The position numbers were made by a program, and so were the translations under genes. The notes beneath the pieces were generated by a model, which was given only the letters and a program-made list of their open reading frames with translations, was not told where the DNA came from and made no database searches. This document shows, one piece after another, positions 41,899 to 50,712 of a DNA stretch of 64,000 bases; the first letter of the stretch is position 1; each line of letters starts with the position of its first letter. Origin of the DNA: an uncultured Lachnospiraceae bacterium. Lineage in GTDB: Bacteria; Bacillota; Clostridia; Lachnospirales; Lachnospiraceae. The stretch spans positions 124,001-188,000 of the forward strand of contig CANQBH010000001.1 in the NCBI GenBank assembly GCA_947589155.1. The letters run 5' to 3'.

Positions 41899-42261
41899 AT
41901 GAGTTTTTCAGTTGACGGGATCACATCTTATCTGGATACGACGAACGCCGCCGCAAGGAGCGCGGCCAGAGCGGACGATGCGCAGAAGGCGTTATCGGGC
42001 CTCTCGTCCGAATCTTCCGAAGAAGAACTGACGGAAGCGGTGGAATCGTTTGAAAGTTACATGGTCGAGCAGGTCTTAAAGCAGTTAAAGGAAAGCATGA
42101 CGAGCGATGAGGACGACGAGGACGCGGTCATGGGACAGTATAAGGATATGTATATGGACGCGACGATCCGTGAAATGGCAAAGACGATGGTTTCCGAGTA
42201 CGGCGGCACGCTGACCAAAGATCTGGTGGAACAGATGAAGGTGAATTACGGGATCGAGTGA
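41899..42261 (+). CDS. FlgJ-like rod-binding protein
   Basis: A 120-residue protein with the rod-binding domain of FlgJ (about 45-115: LTEAVESFESYMVEQVLKQL, then YKDMYMDATIREMAKTM and LVEQMKVNY) and without the muramidase domain of proteobacterial FlgJ. It would cap or help assemble the rod. Placement after two rod genes in the same operon supports the call. Its stop TGA overlaps the ATG of recD2 by one base. Confidence 0.82.
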   Translation: MSFSVDGITSYLDTTNAAARSAARADDAQKALSGLSSESSEEELTEAVESFESYMVEQVLKQLKESMTSDEDDEDAVMGQYKDMYMDATIREMAKTMVSEYGGTLTKDLVEQMKVNYGIE

Positions 42262-44471
42262 TGGAAGAACTGCAAGGATATGTGGACCGGATCATTTTCC
42301 GCAATCCGGATAACGGTTATACGGTCCTGAATCTGATATGTGATGAAGACGAGATAACGTGCGTAGGAATCTTCCCTGTCGTTAGCGAAGGGGAGGTTCT
42401 TTTCGTTCGCGGGGAATATACCCGCCATCCCGGCTACGGCCTGCAATTTAAGATGGCGTCGTTTGAGACGCGCGCGCCGGAGGACGCCGTCTCCATCGAG
42501 CGGTATCTGGCGTCCGGCGCCGTCAAGGGGATAGGGGCGAAACTGGCCGCGCGGCTTGTTCGGGAATTTGGCGGCGACACGCTCCGGATCATGGAGGAGG
42601 AGCCCGAGCGCCTTGCGGAAGTCAAAGGGATCAGCGAGAGGATGGCGATGGAGATCGCCGAGCAGATGGAAGAAAAGAAGGATCTGCGCGACGCGATGCT
42701 CTTTCTCGCGAAGTACCGCATTTCCGCAAATCTGGCGGCGAAGATCTATCAGCGTTACGGCGACGGGGTCTATCGCGTGATCTCCGAAAATCCCTACCGG
42801 ATGGCCGAGGAAGTGCCGGGGGTGGGGTTCCGTATCGCGGACGAGATCGCTTCCCGCGTGGGTATCCGCACGGATTCGGACTACCGCGTCCAATGCGGGA
42901 TCCTCTACTGCCTGACGCAGGCCGCGTCGGCGGGGCACACTTACCTTCCAAAAGAAGAATTGCGCCGCTGTGCATATGAACTTCTCGGCGTGCCGTGGGA
43001 GAGCGTCGACGCGCAGCTGGCCGGACTTGCGATGGACCGCAGGATCGTCATGAAGGGCGACAAGGTCTACGCGGCTTCCTTTTACCGGATGGAGGAAGCG
43101 TCGGCGGGGATGCTGCACGCCTTAAACTGCTCCTACGACATTTCTCCGGCGGAGTGGGAAACGGCCGTGAAGTTCATCGAAAAAGAAGAAGGGCTCGAAC
43201 TGGATCAGGGACAACTGGAGGCGGTCCGGCAGGCATATACGCACGGGCTTTTCCTTCTGACCGGCGGGCCGGGCACCGGAAAGACGACGACGATCCGCGC
43301 GATGATCCGCCTGTTTGAGCGCGAAGGATACGATATCTTCCTCGCCGCGCCGACCGGACGCGCGGCAAAGCGGATGAGCGAGGCGACCGGTTACGAGGCG
43401 CGCACGATCCACCGGATGCTTGAAGTCAACGGCGCGCTCGTGGAGGAGAACGAGGGGCGGCGCGGGATGTTCGAGCGCAACGCCGACAACCCGCTGGAGG
43501 CCGACGTCGTCATCATCGACGAGATGTCCATGGTGGATATCACGCTCCTTTACGCGCTGCTTCAGGCAATCGACGGAGATACGCGCCTGATCCTCGTGGG
43601 GGATACGGACCAGCTGCCGAGCGTCGGCCCCGGCAACGTGTTGAAAGACATCATCGCATCCGGCTGCTTCCCGACGGTCACGCTGCAAAAGATCTTCCGG
43701 CAGGCGGCCGAGAGCGATATCGTGGTGAACGCCCACAGGATCAACCGCGGAGAACACATCGCCGCGGACAATCAGAGCCGCGATTTCTTTTTCCTGCGCC
43801 GCGAGAGGGCGGACGTCATCATTAAGATCATCCTGCAGCTCGTGCATGAAAAACTGCCCGCCTATGTCGGGGCGGAGGAGCAGGACATTCAGGTGTTGAC
43901 GCCGACGCGCAAAGGGCTGCTCGGCGTGGAGCGGCTGAACGGGATATTGCAGCAATACTTAAATCCGCCGTCCGCCGCAAAAAAAGAGTATAAGAGCGGC
44001 GACAGGCTGTTCCGCGAGGGCGACAAGGTCATGCAGATCCGCAACAACTATCAGCTCGAATGGGAAGTGCGCGGCAAATACGGCCTTGTGTCGGAACGCG
44101 GGACCGGCGTCTTTAACGGCGACGTCGGCGTGATCGAGGAGATCAACGAGTTTGCGTCGTCTCTGACGGTGCGCTACGAGGACAGCAGGGCGGTCGAGTA
44201 TCCGTTCAAGGGTTTGGACGAACTCGAACTTGCCTATGCGATCACGATCCATAAGTCGCAGGGGAGCGAATACCCCGCGGCCGTCATCCCGCTGCTGCCG
44301 GGGCCGAGGATGCTGATGAACCGCAACCTGCTCTATACGGCCGTTACCCGCGCCAGAAAATGTATCGCGATCGTCGGCGACGAACGGGTCTTTTACGATA
44401 TGATCGACAATACGACGCAGCAAAAAAGATACTCAGGACTGAAGGAGCGTCTGCTCGATCTTCAGATCTGA
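42261..44471 (+). CDS. recD2: RecD2-type SF1B DNA helicase
   Basis: 5'-to-3' helicase of the RecD2/TraA group that works without RecBC. From the ATG at 42261 it has 736 residues. The N-terminal extension contains an OB-like start (LQGYVDRIIFRNPDNGYTV) and helix-hairpin-helix parts (ASGAVKGIGAKLAARLV). Helicase motifs: LTGGPGTGKTTTIRAM (about 334), VVIIDEMSMVD (about 417), LVGDTDQLPSVGPGNVL, and the C-terminal UvrD-like motif AYAITIHKSQGSEYPAAVIP and LLYTAVTRARK. It is translationally coupled to the flagellar gene before it, an unrelated partner. Confidence 0.94.
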   Translation: MEELQGYVDRIIFRNPDNGYTVLNLICDEDEITCVGIFPVVSEGEVLFVRGEYTRHPGYGLQFKMASFETRAPEDAVSIERYLASGAVKGIGAKLAARLVREFGGDTLRIMEEEPERLAEVKGISERMAMEIAEQMEEKKDLRDAMLFLAKYRISANLAAKIYQRYGDGVYRVISENPYRMAEEVPGVGFRIADEIASRVGIRTDSDYRVQCGILYCLTQAASAGHTYLPKEELRRCAYELLGVPWESVDAQLAGLAMDRRIVMKGDKVYAASFYRMEEASAGMLHALNCSYDISPAEWETAVKFIEKEEGLELDQGQLEAVRQAYTHGLFLLTGGPGTGKTTTIRAMIRLFEREGYDIFLAAPTGRAAKRMSEATGYEARTIHRMLEVNGALVEENEGRRGMFERNADNPLEADVVIIDEMSMVDITLLYALLQAIDGDTRLILVGDTDQLPSVGPGNVLKDIIASGCFPTVTLQKIFRQAAESDIVVNAHRINRGEHIAADNQSRDFFFLRRERADVIIKIILQLVHEKLPAYVGAEEQDIQVLTPTRKGLLGVERLNGILQQYLNPPSAAKKEYKSGDRLFREGDKVMQIRNNYQLEWEVRGKYGLVSERGTGVFNGDVGVIEEINEFASSLTVRYEDSRAVEYPFKGLDELELAYAITIHKSQGSEYPAAVIPLLPGPRMLMNRNLLYTAVTRARKCIAIVGDERVFYDMIDNTTQQKRYSGLKERLLDLQI

Positions 44472-44513
44472 GTATCTCAAAGAATTTCTAAAAAAGCCTT
44501 TTATTCTGACGGA

Positions 44514-45830
44514 TCATTCTTCGTCTTCTTCCTGATCAGTGATCCTTTCCGTGCCGGAGCCGATCTCATAACTTTCAAAAAACGAGTGGATCTCCTGGAA
44601 GGATTTCGGGAAAGTCCTTCCGAGGCGTTCCGCCATTTCCCCGTTATACAGTTTGATATTGTCGGCGTTTGACGAGGCGATCCGGATATCGCCCGGATCC
44701 TCCTGCGCGATCAGGATACGGTACGCCATCTTTCCCGCCTGATAGCCCATCGCGTACGGGTCGGAAAACAGACAGGTCAGCGTATCCTTTCCGGATGTGC
44801 TGTCCCCGCCGACGGTAGCGACGCCGGCCTCCGCGGCGGTCTGCATGATCTGCGGCAGCGCGTCCGAGAAGCGGTTTTCGGCGGGAAGATAGAGGCAGCT
44901 GCACTCCCTGCAGGCGTAGGAGAGGATCTCCTCCGTGGAAGCGTCCTCGGGCAGGGGTTCGGTATTTGCGGCGGAAAGATCATCCGTCCAGAACGCGGAA
45001 ACGGACGGCGCGTGAACGCTTTCCGGCGCGATGATACCGTCGATCAGGCCGCTGCCGCCGATGTCTTCCGCATCCGCATAGCGCCCTTCCGTGGCGGACG
45101 GCGCGACAATCTTGGACGGCGTGATCACGGTCGGATCAGTGAAATAGTTCTCCTCCGGCTCGGCGCTGTCCGCGGAAGACGGCAGCAGATATTCTTTCCA
45201 TGGAATACCCGCCTGATCCAGATAGGTCTCCATGATCCGGTTCTGAAAGACGGCCGTAGGGTCGTCCGAGGTATAGAGCAGGCCGACGGACCGGAGATCC
45301 GGCGTCGATTCGATCAGCAGGGACAGCATGGCTTCCATGTCCGGCAGAGAAGAAACGCCGGTGACATTGGTGCCGGTCTTTTTATTCCATTCGCCGTCGG
45401 AAGATCCCGTCAGGTGCAGCGTGCTCCGAAAGTCCATGACGCCCGCGCCGACGACCGGCGTGCTTTCCGTCATTTCCGCCGCGACGACGAGGCTTTCCGG
45501 GCCGTTGGCAAACAATAACTGCGTTTCGTCGGAGAGGTGCATGGCGATATCGCTGTCCGCGCTGAGGCCGTCCGATTCTTCGCTGGAGACGACCGTTGAG
45601 GTCAGGCGGATATGCGATTCGCCGAACAGATCGTTCAGCGCTTCGGAAAAACCGAGTGCGATCGCGTTATGGTAATCGTCGTCTTTGTCCTGACAGATAT
45701 GGATCGCGTAGACCGCGTCGTTATCTTCCGGCAGCGGATCGTAAGTGACCGACTGCTTCTCGGCGCAGGCCGTCAGAGAAAGGCAGAGGGCCAGAGACGC
45801 GGCGCATAACAAACGTTTTTTTTCAAACAT
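44514..45830 (-). CDS. ABC transporter substrate-binding lipoprotein (ABC_sub_bind type)
   Basis: A 438-residue lipoprotein with signal peptide FEKKRLLCAASLALCLSLTAC (lipobox LTAC, Cys about 21). The mature part has the two-lobe layout of the ABC_sub_bind (TrpX-like) family: DNDAVYAIHICQDKDDDYHN, a sugar-binding-like first lobe, then LIESTPDLRSVGLLYTSDDP (about 215) and FSDPYAMGYQAGKMAYRIL (about 375). No permease or ATPase gene is adjacent. The start at 45830 follows AGGAGG; the frame extending to 45857 lacks a binding site. Ligand unknown. Confidence 0.8.
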   Translation of the reverse strand: MFEKKRLLCAASLALCLSLTACAEKQSVTYDPLPEDNDAVYAIHICQDKDDDYHNAIALGFSEALNDLFGESHIRLTSTVVSSEESDGLSADSDIAMHLSDETQLLFANGPESLVVAAEMTESTPVVGAGVMDFRSTLHLTGSSDGEWNKKTGTNVTGVSSLPDMEAMLSLLIESTPDLRSVGLLYTSDDPTAVFQNRIMETYLDQAGIPWKEYLLPSSADSAEPEENYFTDPTVITPSKIVAPSATEGRYADAEDIGGSGLIDGIIAPESVHAPSVSAFWTDDLSAANTEPLPEDASTEEILSYACRECSCLYLPAENRFSDALPQIMQTAAEAGVATVGGDSTSGKDTLTCLFSDPYAMGYQAGKMAYRILIAQEDPGDIRIASSNADNIKLYNGEMAERLGRTFPKSFQEIHSFFESYEIGSGTERITDQEEDEE

Positions 45831-45893
45831 GACGGGTATCCTCCTGAGACGGAACATTTACATAAATTTTAATGAGAAGGAGAAAGAAAGTCA

Positions 45894-46628
45894 ATGCCAT
45901 TTCACAGAAAAATAGAAGATCTGCTGTTCCCTCCGAGGTGCGCCTGCTGCGATACGCTGCTGGCGAAAGACGAGTGGGAAGGCGGATTTTGCGGGGAATG
46001 CAGGGAAAATGTCGTCAGGGTCTCAAAGACCCACTGTATGCGGTGCGGAAGGCCGATCGCCTCTCCCACGGAGGAATACTGCGCCGATTGCAGGGAGCGC
46101 GGGGAACGCGGGGGACGAAAAACGTTTTTGCAGAACAAAGGCGTGTATCTCTATCGGGGCGACATGAAAACGGCGATGTACCGGTTCAAATACGGAAACC
46201 GACGGGAGTATGCCAAAGCCTACGCGAGGGACGCGGCGCGGATGTACGGGGAATGGATACGGGGGCAGGCGTTCTCGCTGATCGTTCCGGTGCCGATGTA
46301 TAAAAGGAAGGAAAACCTGCGCGGATACAATCAGGCGGAGGTCTTTGCAAAGGAACTCGGGAAGGCGACGGGGCTGCCGGTACGCTCCGATCTCGTGGTC
46401 AGGATCCGTGATACGAGGCCTCTGAAGACGTTAAATGCCGCAGAAAGAAAAAATAATCTGAAAAATGCTTTCAAAATCCGCAGGATTGGTGTAAAATTAA
46501 ATCGTATTTTAGTTGTTGATGACATCTATACCACAGGAAGCACTCTGGAAGGGGTAGCCGGAGCGCTTCTGGACGGCGGAGCGCATCTCGTATGCGGTCT
46601 GAGCGTCTGCATAGGTAACGGGTGTTAG
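45894..46628 (+). CDS. comF: ComF family phosphoribosyltransferase-like protein
   Basis: A 244-residue protein of the ComFC group, needed for DNA uptake in competent bacteria. The N-terminus has a zinc-binding part with four Cys pairs (PPRCACCDTLL, GGFCGECREN, THCMRCGRPI, EYCADCRERG). The C-terminal phosphoribosyltransferase domain has VPVPMYKRKENLRGYNQ and the PRPP loop ILVVDDIYTTGSTLEGV (about 206-222). AGAAGGAGAAAG precedes the ATG. It is followed immediately by a yvyF-type gene, as in the Bacillus comFC-yvyF-flgM arrangement. Confidence 0.92.
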   Translation: MPFHRKIEDLLFPPRCACCDTLLAKDEWEGGFCGECRENVVRVSKTHCMRCGRPIASPTEEYCADCRERGERGGRKTFLQNKGVYLYRGDMKTAMYRFKYGNRREYAKAYARDAARMYGEWIRGQAFSLIVPVPMYKRKENLRGYNQAEVFAKELGKATGLPVRSDLVVRIRDTRPLKTLNAAERKNNLKNAFKIRRIGVKLNRILVVDDIYTTGSTLEGVAGALLDGGAHLVCGLSVCIGNGC

Positions 46629-46641
46629 GGAGGTGTGTGCA

Positions 46642-47046
46642 ATGGAAGTAAGAAATTGTAAGCAGTGCGGAAGACTATTCAACTATCTGGGTGGCGTGCC
46701 TCTTTGCCCGGCGTGTAAAGATGCCTTGGAAGACAAGTTTATGCAGACCAAGGAATTTGTGCGTGACAACCCGGGAGCAACGATTCAGATGGTGTCGGAG
46801 GAAAACGACGTGTCCATCCCGCAGATCCGTCAGTGGATCCGCGAGGAGCGGCTGGAATTTTCCAAGGACTCTCCGGTCGGGATCGAGTGCGAGATGTGCG
46901 GCGCGAATATTCGGACCGGACGTTTCTGCGAGGCCTGCAAGAGCCGTATGCAGAACGAATTCAGCCACGCTTACGCCAAACCGAAGGCGGAGCCGCAGCC
47001 GGAACGGAAACTGCAGCGTGACCGCGATAAGATGCGCTTCATCTGA
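46642..47046 (+). CDS. YvyF-type flagellar operon protein (TIGR03826-like)
   Basis: A 134-residue protein with two zinc-ribbon-like parts: NCKQCGRLFNYLGGVPLCPAC at the start (four Cys) and CEMCGANIRTGRFCEACKSRM near 80-100. Between them lies a helix-turn-helix-like segment (MVSEENDVSIPQIRQWIREERLEF). YvyF-like proteins in Bacillus are encoded between comFC and flgM in the flagellar regulon. Here flgM does not follow; a terminator does. The start ATG at 46642 follows GGGAGGTG. Confidence 0.85.
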   Translation: MEVRNCKQCGRLFNYLGGVPLCPACKDALEDKFMQTKEFVRDNPGATIQMVSEENDVSIPQIRQWIREERLEFSKDSPVGIECEMCGANIRTGRFCEACKSRMQNEFSHAYAKPKAEPQPERKLQRDRDKMRFI

Positions 47047-47069
47047 GAACGCGCGGCATCATAAAAGAC

Positions 47070-47098
47070 AAACTCCCGCAAGCCCTGCGGGAGTTTTT
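47070..47098 (+). terminator. Terminator after comF-yvyF
   Basis: AAACTCCCGCA (47070-47080) pairs perfectly with TGCGGGAGTTT (47086-47096) over a five-base loop, followed by TT. Confidence 0.9.
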
Positions 47099-47138
47099 AT
47101 GTCATGTTTTCGTTTGGATTTGCTTTCATACCCGAATA

Positions 47139-47147
47139 TGATATAAT
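47139..47147 (+). promoter_or_regulatory. Extended -10 promoter before the 47182 operon
   Basis: TGATATAAT (47139-47147) is a TGn-extended perfect -10; the -35 is weak (TTTGCT at 17-bp spacing). It probably drives the two membrane proteins and perhaps cdaA onward. Confidence 0.6.
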
Positions 47148-47181
47148 AAAAAAGAATCGTAATCATACAAGGTGGTGAAGT

Positions 47182-47601
47182 ATGCTCAGCGAAGAACGCG
47201 TAAAACTCATGACCAGAATGGCCATGTTTGAAAAAAAAGAAGGAAGAAAGATGCAGCCCGCGGAAAGATACACGAAAAAAGACTATCTTTCCCTGTGCAC
47301 GATGCGCGGTTTCGTGGTGGGGAGCCTTGTGTACGCCGCGGTCTATCTCGGCGTGCTGGCGTGGCTTTTCAGCGCGGTGGTCGTAAATATCAGCATGATG
47401 CTCTTTCTCCTTTGTATCATACTGGGCGTGCTTTGCTATGTGCTGTATCTCTTTTTCTATCTCCGGATCGTCAGAAGGAGGGCGGAACTGCGTTACCGGC
47501 AGGGGCGCGAACTCGTAAAACAGTACCGCGGCGCTCTGCAGAGATTGTTGCAGTTCTACGAAAAAGAGGAGGCTCTCAAGAGCCCTGAAGGATGGAATTG
47601 A
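47182..47601 (+). CDS. Small membrane protein of unknown function
   Basis: I do not recognise this 139-residue protein. It has a basic N-terminal 45 residues, two transmembrane segments (about 46-69 GFVVGSLVYAAVYLGVLAWLF and about 72-96, in part MMLFLLCIILGVLCYVLYLF), and a charged C-terminal helix rich in Arg, Gln and Glu (RRRAELRYRQGRELVKQYR) that could form a coiled coil. AAGGTGGTGAAGT precedes the ATG. The next gene begins two bases after its stop, so the two are made together, upstream of the cyclic-di-AMP genes. Confidence 0.7.
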   Translation: MLSEERVKLMTRMAMFEKKEGRKMQPAERYTKKDYLSLCTMRGFVVGSLVYAAVYLGVLAWLFSAVVVNISMMLFLLCIILGVLCYVLYLFFYLRIVRRRAELRYRQGRELVKQYRGALQRLLQFYEKEEALKSPEGWN

Positions 47602-47602
47602 C

Positions 47603-48535
47603 ATGACGTTTTTTATTCAGATCAGGACATCGATCAAACAATTTATCTCCCGTCACGAAGAATGGGCCGGACGCATCCTGCGTTTTGTCATCGCTTTTGT
47701 GGCGCTTTTCGCGTTGAATCAGAACTTCGGTTATCAGAAGACGTTAAGCCAGTGGTGGGTGGCGCTGCTGCTTGCGTTGGTGTGCATGTTCCTCCCGATA
47801 CGGGGGCTGACCGTCGTCGTTTTGTTTTTCGGAATGATCCAGCTGCTCGTCCTCTCGCCCGGCGTGGCGGGCGTCACGCTGCTGCTGATCGTGGTCAGTT
47901 ACGCGGTCTGCGCGTATTTTTCCGCGGGGGACACATACAATTTCATTATGATGCCGCTGTTCCTGTATCTGAAGATCCCGTTTGCCATGCCGCTTGGCGT
48001 AGGACTGCTGCGGCGCATGGAGGAGATCACGACGGTGATCTGCGGAGGGATCCTGTCTTTCTATCTGAGCGTCGTCAGGGACAACGCCTCCCTGTTTCTG
48101 GATGAGACGTCCGACATGACGGTAACGCGCCTGCTCCAGAATCAGCTTCTGAACAACAATATGTTTTACATCTATCTGATCTCGCTGGTGGTCTGCTATC
48201 TGGCCGTTTATTATATCCGCACGCTCAAGATCAGTTACGCGTGGTTCGTCGCCGTATCGGCGGGGCTGGCGGCGGAGTTTATCCTCATGCTGGCGGGCTG
48301 CCTCTTTTCCGGCGGCCGTTCGGAGATCCCGTCGCTGATCATCGGCAATCTGATCGTTCTGGGGCTCGGATATCTGGCGGTGTTCTTCCTGCAGGGGCTC
48401 GATTATGCAAGGACGGAGCGCGTACAGTATGAAGACGACGAATACTATTATTTTGTAACGGCGGTACCAAAGAGCCACATCGCGCAGCCGTCCAAGGAAA
48501 TTAAAAAGATCACGGATGACGACGTCACGAACTGA
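47603..48535 (+). CDS. Polytopic membrane protein of unknown function
   Basis: A 310-residue integral membrane protein with about eight predicted transmembrane segments (for example FVIAFVALFALNQNFGY, VALLLALVCMFLPIRGL, FYIYLISLVVCYLAVYYI, LIIGNLIVLGLGYLAVFFL) and a charged cytoplasmic tail containing EDDEYYYFVTAVPK. I do not recognise a characterised family. It lies between a small membrane protein and cdaA, 29 bp from the latter, so it may be part of the cyclic-di-AMP operon. Confidence 0.75.
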   Translation: MTFFIQIRTSIKQFISRHEEWAGRILRFVIAFVALFALNQNFGYQKTLSQWWVALLLALVCMFLPIRGLTVVVLFFGMIQLLVLSPGVAGVTLLLIVVSYAVCAYFSAGDTYNFIMMPLFLYLKIPFAMPLGVGLLRRMEEITTVICGGILSFYLSVVRDNASLFLDETSDMTVTRLLQNQLLNNNMFYIYLISLVVCYLAVYYIRTLKISYAWFVAVSAGLAAEFILMLAGCLFSGGRSEIPSLIIGNLIVLGLGYLAVFFLQGLDYARTERVQYEDDEYYYFVTAVPKSHIAQPSKEIKKITDDDVTN

Positions 48536-48564
48536 AAGCAGCGGCGGCCGTCAGAGGAAGGGAA

Positions 48565-49473
48565 GTGAACTTTTTGGAAAATCTCATCAACGATATCGAC
48601 GCTTTTTTGGATGATTTCTTCGGCCTGAGTATCCCGAACATACAGGTGACGGATATCGTCGAGATCATCATTATCGCGTTTTTTATCTATACGATCCTCA
48701 ACTGGTTCAAGACGACGCAGAAGTGGATGCTGTTCCGCGGGCTTCTCGTGATCGTGGCGCTCTTTGTGCTGGCGGCGCTGTTTCAGATGAACACGATCCT
48801 ATGGCTGGGGGAGCGACTGCTTGACATCGCGCTCATCATGATCGTTGTCGTCTTTCAGCCGGAACTGCGCAAGGCGCTGGAAGATCTGGGACGGAAAAAC
48901 CTCTTTTCTTTCCTCTCCTCGCTCGGTTTGGGCAGGAACGCAGGACGCCGCTTTGAAGACCGCACGATGAACGATATGGTCAAGGCGAGTTTCGAGATGG
49001 GCGCGGTCAAGACCGGCGCGCTGATCGTCGTGGAAAACGAGATGCGACTGGACGAGTATGTGCGTACCGGAATCACCTTGGATTCGGTTTTGTCAAGGCA
49101 GCTTCTTATCAATATCTTTGAAAAAAACACGCCGCTGCATGACGGCGCGGTAATCGTGCGCGGCGACCGCGTACTTTCCGCGACCTGTTATCTGCCGCTT
49201 TCGGATAACCTTTCTTTGAGCAAGGAACTGGGCACGCGCCACCGCGCGGCCGTCGGGATCAGCGAGGTCTGCGACGCGCTGGTGATCGTAGTGTCCGAGG
49301 AGACCGGCGAGGTCTCCATCGCGCAGGGCGGCGACATCATCAGAAACATCGGAGAGGAAAGACTGACCGAAGAATTGCGCAGGATCCAGAATCCTGCGGA
49401 AACGGACGACGCTTCCGGATCCGCGAAGGGAAGGAGGGAAGACGATGAAACAGCAAATGTCCCTCAAGATTAA
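48565..49473 (+). CDS. cdaA: Membrane-bound diadenylate cyclase
   Basis: Makes cyclic di-AMP from two ATP; cyclic di-AMP controls potassium and osmolyte balance. The 302-residue protein has three N-terminal transmembrane segments (within about 30-100) and the DAC domain with the catalytic DGA in NTPLHDGAVIVRGDRV (about 192) and the RHR in LGTRHRAAVGISE (about 224). The start is GTG at 48565 after GAGGAAGGGA. cdaR and glmM follow, the conserved order in Firmicutes. Confidence 0.96.
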   Translation: MNFLENLINDIDAFLDDFFGLSIPNIQVTDIVEIIIIAFFIYTILNWFKTTQKWMLFRGLLVIVALFVLAALFQMNTILWLGERLLDIALIMIVVVFQPELRKALEDLGRKNLFSFLSSLGLGRNAGRRFEDRTMNDMVKASFEMGAVKTGALIVVENEMRLDEYVRTGITLDSVLSRQLLINIFEKNTPLHDGAVIVRGDRVLSATCYLPLSDNLSLSKELGTRHRAAVGISEVCDALVIVVSEETGEVSIAQGGDIIRNIGEERLTEELRRIQNPAETDDASGSAKGRREDDETANVPQD

Positions 49474-50692
49474 GCGGATACTGACGCAGAACATCGGCTT
49501 AAAGATCCTTGCCGTGATCCTTTCCTTCGTTCTCTGGCTGCTTGTGGTCAATGTGGACGACCCGACGCAGAGCAGGACGTTTTCTACGGCGGTCGAGATC
49601 CTGAACGAAGACGTACTGACCGACGCGGGCAAGTATTACGATATCGCCGACAGCAGCCGGACGGTGAGTTTCAGGGTAACGGCGAAGCGTTCCGTGATCG
49701 AGCGCCTCTCGGGAAGCGATTTTACGGCGACGGCGGATATGAATTTTCTGGATGAAAACGGACGGATCCCTGTCACCATCGTCTATAAAGGCACATATAA
49801 TGGTGTTGCCATTTCCACGAAGCGGGTCTATCTGACGGTGACGGTCGGCGACGAGATGTCCACGAAATATCCGATCGAGGTAGAGACGACCGGCGAACCC
49901 GCCAATGGATGCGCCGTCACGGAGACTTCCGTGCAGCCGGACGCCGTTACGGTCACGGGGCCGGTGGACAATGTGCGCCGGATCGCCCGCGTCGTCGCTT
50001 ACGCGGATGTGACGGATCTCAACGAGGATACGTCGGCGAACGCGCTGCTGCATTTTATCGACGCGGACGGCAACGAAGTGGATCTGAGCAGGCTGAACGT
50101 GGAATTTGACCACGCGCAGCTCGAGGTGAAAGTGACGCACCGCAAATCCGTCCCGATACAGGTCTCCGCGAGCGGCGAACTTGCCGAAGGGCTCGTCCTT
50201 GAGAGCGTGACCGCCGAACCGAATACGGTGGAACTGCTCGGGGACAGCGACGTGCTGAACGGGATCACCGCGGTCGTGATACCGTCGACCGTGATCGATC
50301 TGTCGCAGATCACCGAAAGCCTGACGACGACGGTCGATCTGACGTCTTACCTTCCGGAGGGCGCGACGCTGGCGGATAAGAACCATTCGCAGATCGAGAT
50401 CCGCGTGACGCTTGGCAGCGGAAGCACGAAAAATCTCAACCTGCCGACGTCAAAGATCGAGGTACGCAATCTGGCGGACGGACTGAACGTGAGATTTTTG
50501 GACGATACGATAAACTTTACCGTCTCCGGCAGCAGGAGTGATCTGAACAGCCTGACGGAAGCCGGATTAAGCGGCCATGTGGACGCCGCCGGACTGGGCG
50601 CGGGCACGCACAGGGTCGCGCTGGTATTGGACGGACTGGATCGGAAATATCAGGTGCAGGCGACGGCCGTAGAGATCGAGATCACGCAATAG
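49445..50692 (+). CDS. cdaR: CdaR (YbbR domain) regulator of CdaA
   Basis: Membrane-anchored extracytoplasmic regulator of the diadenylate cyclase. The 415-residue protein has an N-terminal transmembrane segment (IGLKILAVILSFVLWLLVVN, about 16-35), then four YbbR repeats, each of about 80 residues (recognisable by VTVTGPVDNVRRI near 160 and VELLGDSDVLNGI near 260). It overlaps the end of cdaA by 29 bp, implying coupled translation. Confidence 0.93.
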   Translation: MKQQMSLKIKRILTQNIGLKILAVILSFVLWLLVVNVDDPTQSRTFSTAVEILNEDVLTDAGKYYDIADSSRTVSFRVTAKRSVIERLSGSDFTATADMNFLDENGRIPVTIVYKGTYNGVAISTKRVYLTVTVGDEMSTKYPIEVETTGEPANGCAVTETSVQPDAVTVTGPVDNVRRIARVVAYADVTDLNEDTSANALLHFIDADGNEVDLSRLNVEFDHAQLEVKVTHRKSVPIQVSASGELAEGLVLESVTAEPNTVELLGDSDVLNGITAVVIPSTVIDLSQITESLTTTVDLTSYLPEGATLADKNHSQIEIRVTLGSGSTKNLNLPTSKIEVRNLADGLNVRFLDDTINFTVSGSRSDLNSLTEAGLSGHVDAAGLGAGTHRVALVLDGLDRKYQVQATAVEIEITQ

Positions 50693-50712
50693 ACAGAAAG
50701 AAGGAAACATAT

